Positions 5,332-8,282 of a DNA stretch of 8,282 bases are shown piece after piece. Origin of the DNA: Bacteroidota bacterium (GTDB lineage Bacteria; Bacteroidota; Bacteroidia; Chitinophagales; Chitinophagaceae). Position 1 is the first letter of the stretch, and each line of letters opens with the position of its first letter. The translations under genes were made by a program, and so were the position numbers. The stretch spans positions 1 through 8,282 of the forward strand of contig JAEZRL010000383.1 in NCBI GenBank assembly GCA_023440945.1. Direction: 5' to 3'. The notes beneath the pieces are model-generated. The model saw only the letters and a program-made list of their open reading frames with translations. It searched no databases and was not told the DNA's origin.

Positions 5332-5338
5332 TTTAATT

Positions 5339-8053
5339 ATGGAAAATTCAACTATTAATTCTTATCTCAAATTAAGTGGTTTAGAGCCGTTGATTGTTCG
5401 GCCTGAATCCAACTTCGTAAATATTGGTGAACGCACTAATGTAACAGGCTCAAAAAAATTCGCAAGACTTATCCGCGATAATAAATATGAAGAAGCATTA
5501 AGCGTGGCCCGGCAACAGGTAGAAAACGGTGCGCAGATACTTGATGTAAACATGGACGATGCATTGCTCGATGGCGTGCAGGCTATGACCACTTTTCTAA
5601 ATCTTCTTCAAAGTGAACCAGATATTGCGAAGATTCCCGTCATGATTGATTCTTCGAAGTTTTCGATCATAGAAGCAGGCTTAAAATGCGTACAAGGCAA
5701 ATGTATCGTTAACTCTATTTCCATGAAGGAAGGCGTAGAGAAATTTATTGAGCAGGCTTTTATTTGCCAGTCGTACGGAGCATCAGTTGTTGTAATGGCT
5801 TTTGATGAAAACGGGCAGGCAGATACCTTGCAAAGGCGGGTTGATATCTGTGAAAAAGCATATGAGATATTAACGAATGAAGTCAGATATGAACCACAGG
5901 ATATCATCTTCGACCCGAACATTTTTGCCATCGCTACAGGTATCGAAGAACATAATAACTATGGCGTTGATTTTATAGAAGCAACAAGAATAATCAAACA
6001 AAATATGCCACTTGTGAAAGTTAGCGGTGGCGTTAGTAATGTTTCTTTTTCATTTCGTGGAAATGATGTTGTGCGTGAAGCGATGCACAGCGTTTTTTTA
6101 TACCACGCCATCAGGGCAGGAATGGATATGGGCATTGTAAATGCGGGGCAGTTAGTTGTGTATGATGAAATAGAACCGCAATTAAGAGAACTCTGCGAAG
6201 ACGTAATATTGAACAGGACCAATGAGAACAATGAGGCCACAGAAAAGCTGATAACTTTTGCCGAAACAGTAAAAGCAAAAGATAAAGAAGTTAAAAAAGA
6301 CGATGCATGGCGTAACGCTTCTGTTGAGGAAAGATTGAAGCATTCGTTGGTAAATGGTATCACAGATTATATTGATACAGATACAGAAGAAGCGAGGCTG
6401 AAATATCCCAAACCGCTGGATGTGATAGAAGGTCCTTTGATGGATGGAATGAATGTAGTGGGTGATTTATTTGGTGCAGGAAAAATGTTTCTTCCTCAGG
6501 TGGTAAAAAGCGCAAGGGTTATGAAGAAAGCCGTTGCTATTTTAACGCCTTATATTGAAGCGGAAAAAGAAGAACGAAGGCTGGCACATATCGCGGCCGG
6601 AACAATAAATGAGGAGAATGCAAATGCTGCCAAAATCTTACTCGCTACTGTTAAAGGCGATGTGCATGATATAGGTAAGAATATTGTCGGTGTTGTTCTG
6701 GGTTGTAATGGTTATGAAGTGATTGATCTCGGTGTAATGGTTCCGGCTGATAAAATACTCGATACGGCAATAAAAGAAAATGTGGATGTAATTGGTTTAA
6801 GCGGATTAATAACACCGTCGCTGGACGAGATGGTACATGTTGCAAGAGAAATGAAACGTCGTAACTTTCAACAACCCTTATTAATAGGCGGTGCCACAAC
6901 ATCAAGAATTCATACCGCTATAAAAATCGCTCCTGAATATGACAAAGGTGTTGTGCATGTGCTTGATGCATCAAGAAGTGTAACTACTACAGGCTCTTTA
7001 CTCAACAAAGAACAAAAGTCTGCCTTTGTTGAAAACACTTATAAAGAATATATCAAACTGAAAGAAGATTTCAATAAAAAGAAACCGACAAAGCAATATA
7101 TTTCTTATAAAGAAGCGCAAAACAATCACGTCAAAATTGATTGGGAGAACTATCAAACACCTGCACCAACTTTCATTGGTACAAAAGCTTTTGTTGATTA
7201 TAATCTGAATGAAGTAAGGGAGTATATTGACTGGGCTCCATTTTTTATTGCATGGGAAATGGGTGGAAGATTTCCGCAGTTATTGCAGGATGAAGTGATA
7301 GGAAAAGAAGCAACAAAATTATTTAATGACGCTAATGCTTTGCTTGATAAGATCATTGCAGAAAAATGGTTAACGGCGCATGGTGTTATCGGTTTTTGGC
7401 CCGCATTTAAAGAAGGATCAGACTCTGTAATTGTACAAGGAGAAACAAAAAATGCAAGATTAGAATTTTTAAGGCAGCAGGTAAAAAAAGCAGCAACACA
7501 ACCAAATTTAAGTCTGGCAGATTTTATAAAACCAGGCACCGAGCCTGTGGACTATATTGGTGCTTTTGCGGTAACCATAAAAGGTATAGAACCACATATC
7601 GAGAGGTTTCAAAAGCAGCATGATGATTATAATAAAATTATGCTGCAGGCTCTCGCTGATCGTTTGGCAGAATCATTTACCGAGTTGCTTCATAAAAAAG
7701 TGCGGAAAGAATATTGGGGTTACATCCACAATGAAAATTTGTCTAACGAAGAATTGATAAAAGAAAAATATCAGGGCATTCGTCCGGCACCCGGTTACCC
7801 TGCATGTCCTGATCATACCGAAAAGTACAAGCTGTTCGATCTTTTGAAAGTAACAGAAAATACAGGTATTGAGTTAACTGAATCGTTAGCCATGTATCCT
7901 GCGGCTTCGGTTTGCGGCTGGTATTTCAGTCACCCGCAAAGTCAGTATTTTGGTATAGGAAGAATTTTGGAAGATCAGTTGGAAGATTATCGCAATCGTA
8001 AAGGGTGGAGTTTGGAAGAGGCAGAAAAATGGTTAAGGCCCATTTTAGATTAG
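5339..8053 (+). CDS. metH: Methionine synthase, folate/cobalamin/activation subunit (C-terminal part of split MetH)
   Basis: These 904 aa supply the rest of cobalamin-dependent methionine synthase. The methyltetrahydrofolate module (about 20-290) shows NIGERTNVTGSKKF, MIDSSKF, DPNIFAIATGIEEHNNY and GVSNVSFSFRGN. The cap (about 330-425) has GPLMDGMNVVGDLFG. The Rossmann cobalamin module (about 430-565) has DVHDIGKNIVG with His443 as the expected lower cobalt ligand, GLSGLITPS, and GGATTS at 517-522. The activation domain (about 590-904), which binds SAM for reductive methylation, includes RPAPGYPACP from Arg815 and the GWYFSHP segment. It starts with its own ATG just before KLSGLEPL, matching the linker in the fused enzyme. 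Both subunits together total 1259 aa, near the E. coli size. No module is missing. With one TTTAA copy and the intervening unit removed, its ATG would follow the metH1 stop by 2 nt. Confidence 0.96.
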   Translation: MENSTINSYLKLSGLEPLIVRPESNFVNIGERTNVTGSKKFARLIRDNKYEEALSVARQQVENGAQILDVNMDDALLDGVQAMTTFLNLLQSEPDIAKIPVMIDSSKFSIIEAGLKCVQGKCIVNSISMKEGVEKFIEQAFICQSYGASVVVMAFDENGQADTLQRRVDICEKAYEILTNEVRYEPQDIIFDPNIFAIATGIEEHNNYGVDFIEATRIIKQNMPLVKVSGGVSNVSFSFRGNDVVREAMHSVFLYHAIRAGMDMGIVNAGQLVVYDEIEPQLRELCEDVILNRTNENNEATEKLITFAETVKAKDKEVKKDDAWRNASVEERLKHSLVNGITDYIDTDTEEARLKYPKPLDVIEGPLMDGMNVVGDLFGAGKMFLPQVVKSARVMKKAVAILTPYIEAEKEERRLAHIAAGTINEENANAAKILLATVKGDVHDIGKNIVGVVLGCNGYEVIDLGVMVPADKILDTAIKENVDVIGLSGLITPSLDEMVHVAREMKRRNFQQPLLIGGATTSRIHTAIKIAPEYDKGVVHVLDASRSVTTTGSLLNKEQKSAFVENTYKEYIKLKEDFNKKKPTKQYISYKEAQNNHVKIDWENYQTPAPTFIGTKAFVDYNLNEVREYIDWAPFFIAWEMGGRFPQLLQDEVIGKEATKLFNDANALLDKIIAEKWLTAHGVIGFWPAFKEGSDSVIVQGETKNARLEFLRQQVKKAATQPNLSLADFIKPGTEPVDYIGAFAVTIKGIEPHIERFQKQHDDYNKIMLQALADRLAESFTELLHKKVRKEYWGYIHNENLSNEELIKEKYQGIRPAPGYPACPDHTEKYKLFDLLKVTENTGIELTESLAMYPAASVCGWYFSHPQSQYFGIGRILEDQLEDYRNRKGWSLEEAEKWLRPILD

Positions 8054-8107
8054 ACCTTAACCTTAAACACTAAAACTTCCCTATTGTATGAGCCAAAAAC
8101 TTTGTTA

Positions 8108-8281
8108 CTAATTGTGATTGATTATCTGAAAAAATATAAAGAACATTGAAACAATACAAAGGATCAAAAGAGCAAAACAAATTTTAAGATCAAGATCACT
8201 TTCGTTGTTGCTGATTTGTTCTAATTTTCTTTGGATGAAGTTGAGGCCTTTACCATTTTTTCTTGAGTGGTGAAGGTAGTG
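8108..8281 (-). CDS. C-terminal fragment of a tail-anchored or membrane protein (runs off the right edge)
   Basis: The minus strand is open from the window edge to a TAG at 8110-8108, giving 57 residues. The visible part starts HYLHHSRKNGKG, continues through LNFIQRKLEQISNNESDLDLK, which is probably helical and charged, and ends in one hydrophobic helix of about 19 residues (34-52, CFALLILCIVSMFFIFF) before the tail QIINHN. The layout suggests a protein held in the inner membrane by a C-terminal helix. I do not recognise the family. It converges with metH2 across a 54-bp gap in which I see no clear terminator. Confidence 0.5.
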   Translation of the reverse strand, partial: HYLHHSRKNGKGLNFIQRKLEQISNNESDLDLKICFALLILCIVSMFFIFFQIINHN

Positions 8282-8282
8282 A

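Noticed and set aside
4885..5339. Methionine synthase split explained as a frameshift, or as direct disruption of one gene by the inserted unit
   Set aside because: The flanks joined over TTTAA still contain the metH1 stop and a separate metH2 ATG, and the break falls at a domain linker, so two genes were probably present before insertion.
5362..7539. Several open frames of 76-134 codons on the strand opposite metH2
   Set aside because: metH2 is strongly conserved across its full length on the plus strand; the opposite frames have no recognisable domains and follow from its codon composition.
8054..8107. Rho-independent terminator after metH2
   Set aside because: No stable GC hairpin followed by a T-run is visible on either strand.

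Overview
The window looks like a low-GC chromosomal segment of a Bacteroidota bacterium, probably close to Chitinophagaceae. The reasons are protein style (split MetH, RecR, GxxExxY, Bacteroidota-type SSB), near absence of Shine-Dalgarno sites, and several exact TAnnTTTG promoter elements. The species assignment is inference.

Left part (1-2781): the 5' part of an ssb gene runs off the left edge on the minus strand. It diverges from a small zinc-ribbon protein across a 188-bp gap holding an 18-bp perfect palindrome. An orphan ABC ATPase with a TOBE-like C-terminus follows. It converges, across a gap with nested inverted repeats, on a membrane-anchored GH25 muramidase. The muramidase and recR (2946-3566) are divergent; both have TAnnTTTG exactly 6 nt before the ATG, so both may be leaderless or nearly so.

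Methionine synthase locus (3576-8053): a promoter just after recR feeds a 50-nt H-type pseudoknot (3589-3638). Its architecture and key nucleotides match the SAM-II riboswitch as I remember it. About 180 nt of leader follows, carrying an antisense 40-codon gene remnant and a tiny upstream ORF. Cobalamin-dependent methionine synthase is then encoded as two genes: metH1 (homocysteine/zinc module, 355 aa) and metH2 (folate, cap, cobalamin and activation modules, 904 aa). The metH1 N-terminus contains a short GC-rich palindromic element translated in frame.

Between the two halves sits a compact unit of about 450 bp. It holds a 126-aa PD-(D/E)XK nuclease-fold GxxExxY gene, bounded by inverted arrays of CACAAAG and by TTTAA direct repeats. 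Removing one TTTAA copy plus the unit gives a simple junction (metH1 stop, TT, metH2 ATG), so this looks like a mobile unit inserted into a tightly coupled operon. It is the most interesting object here.

Right edge (8054-8282): a convergent minus-strand gene, present only as its C-terminal 57 codons, ends in a single predicted membrane helix.
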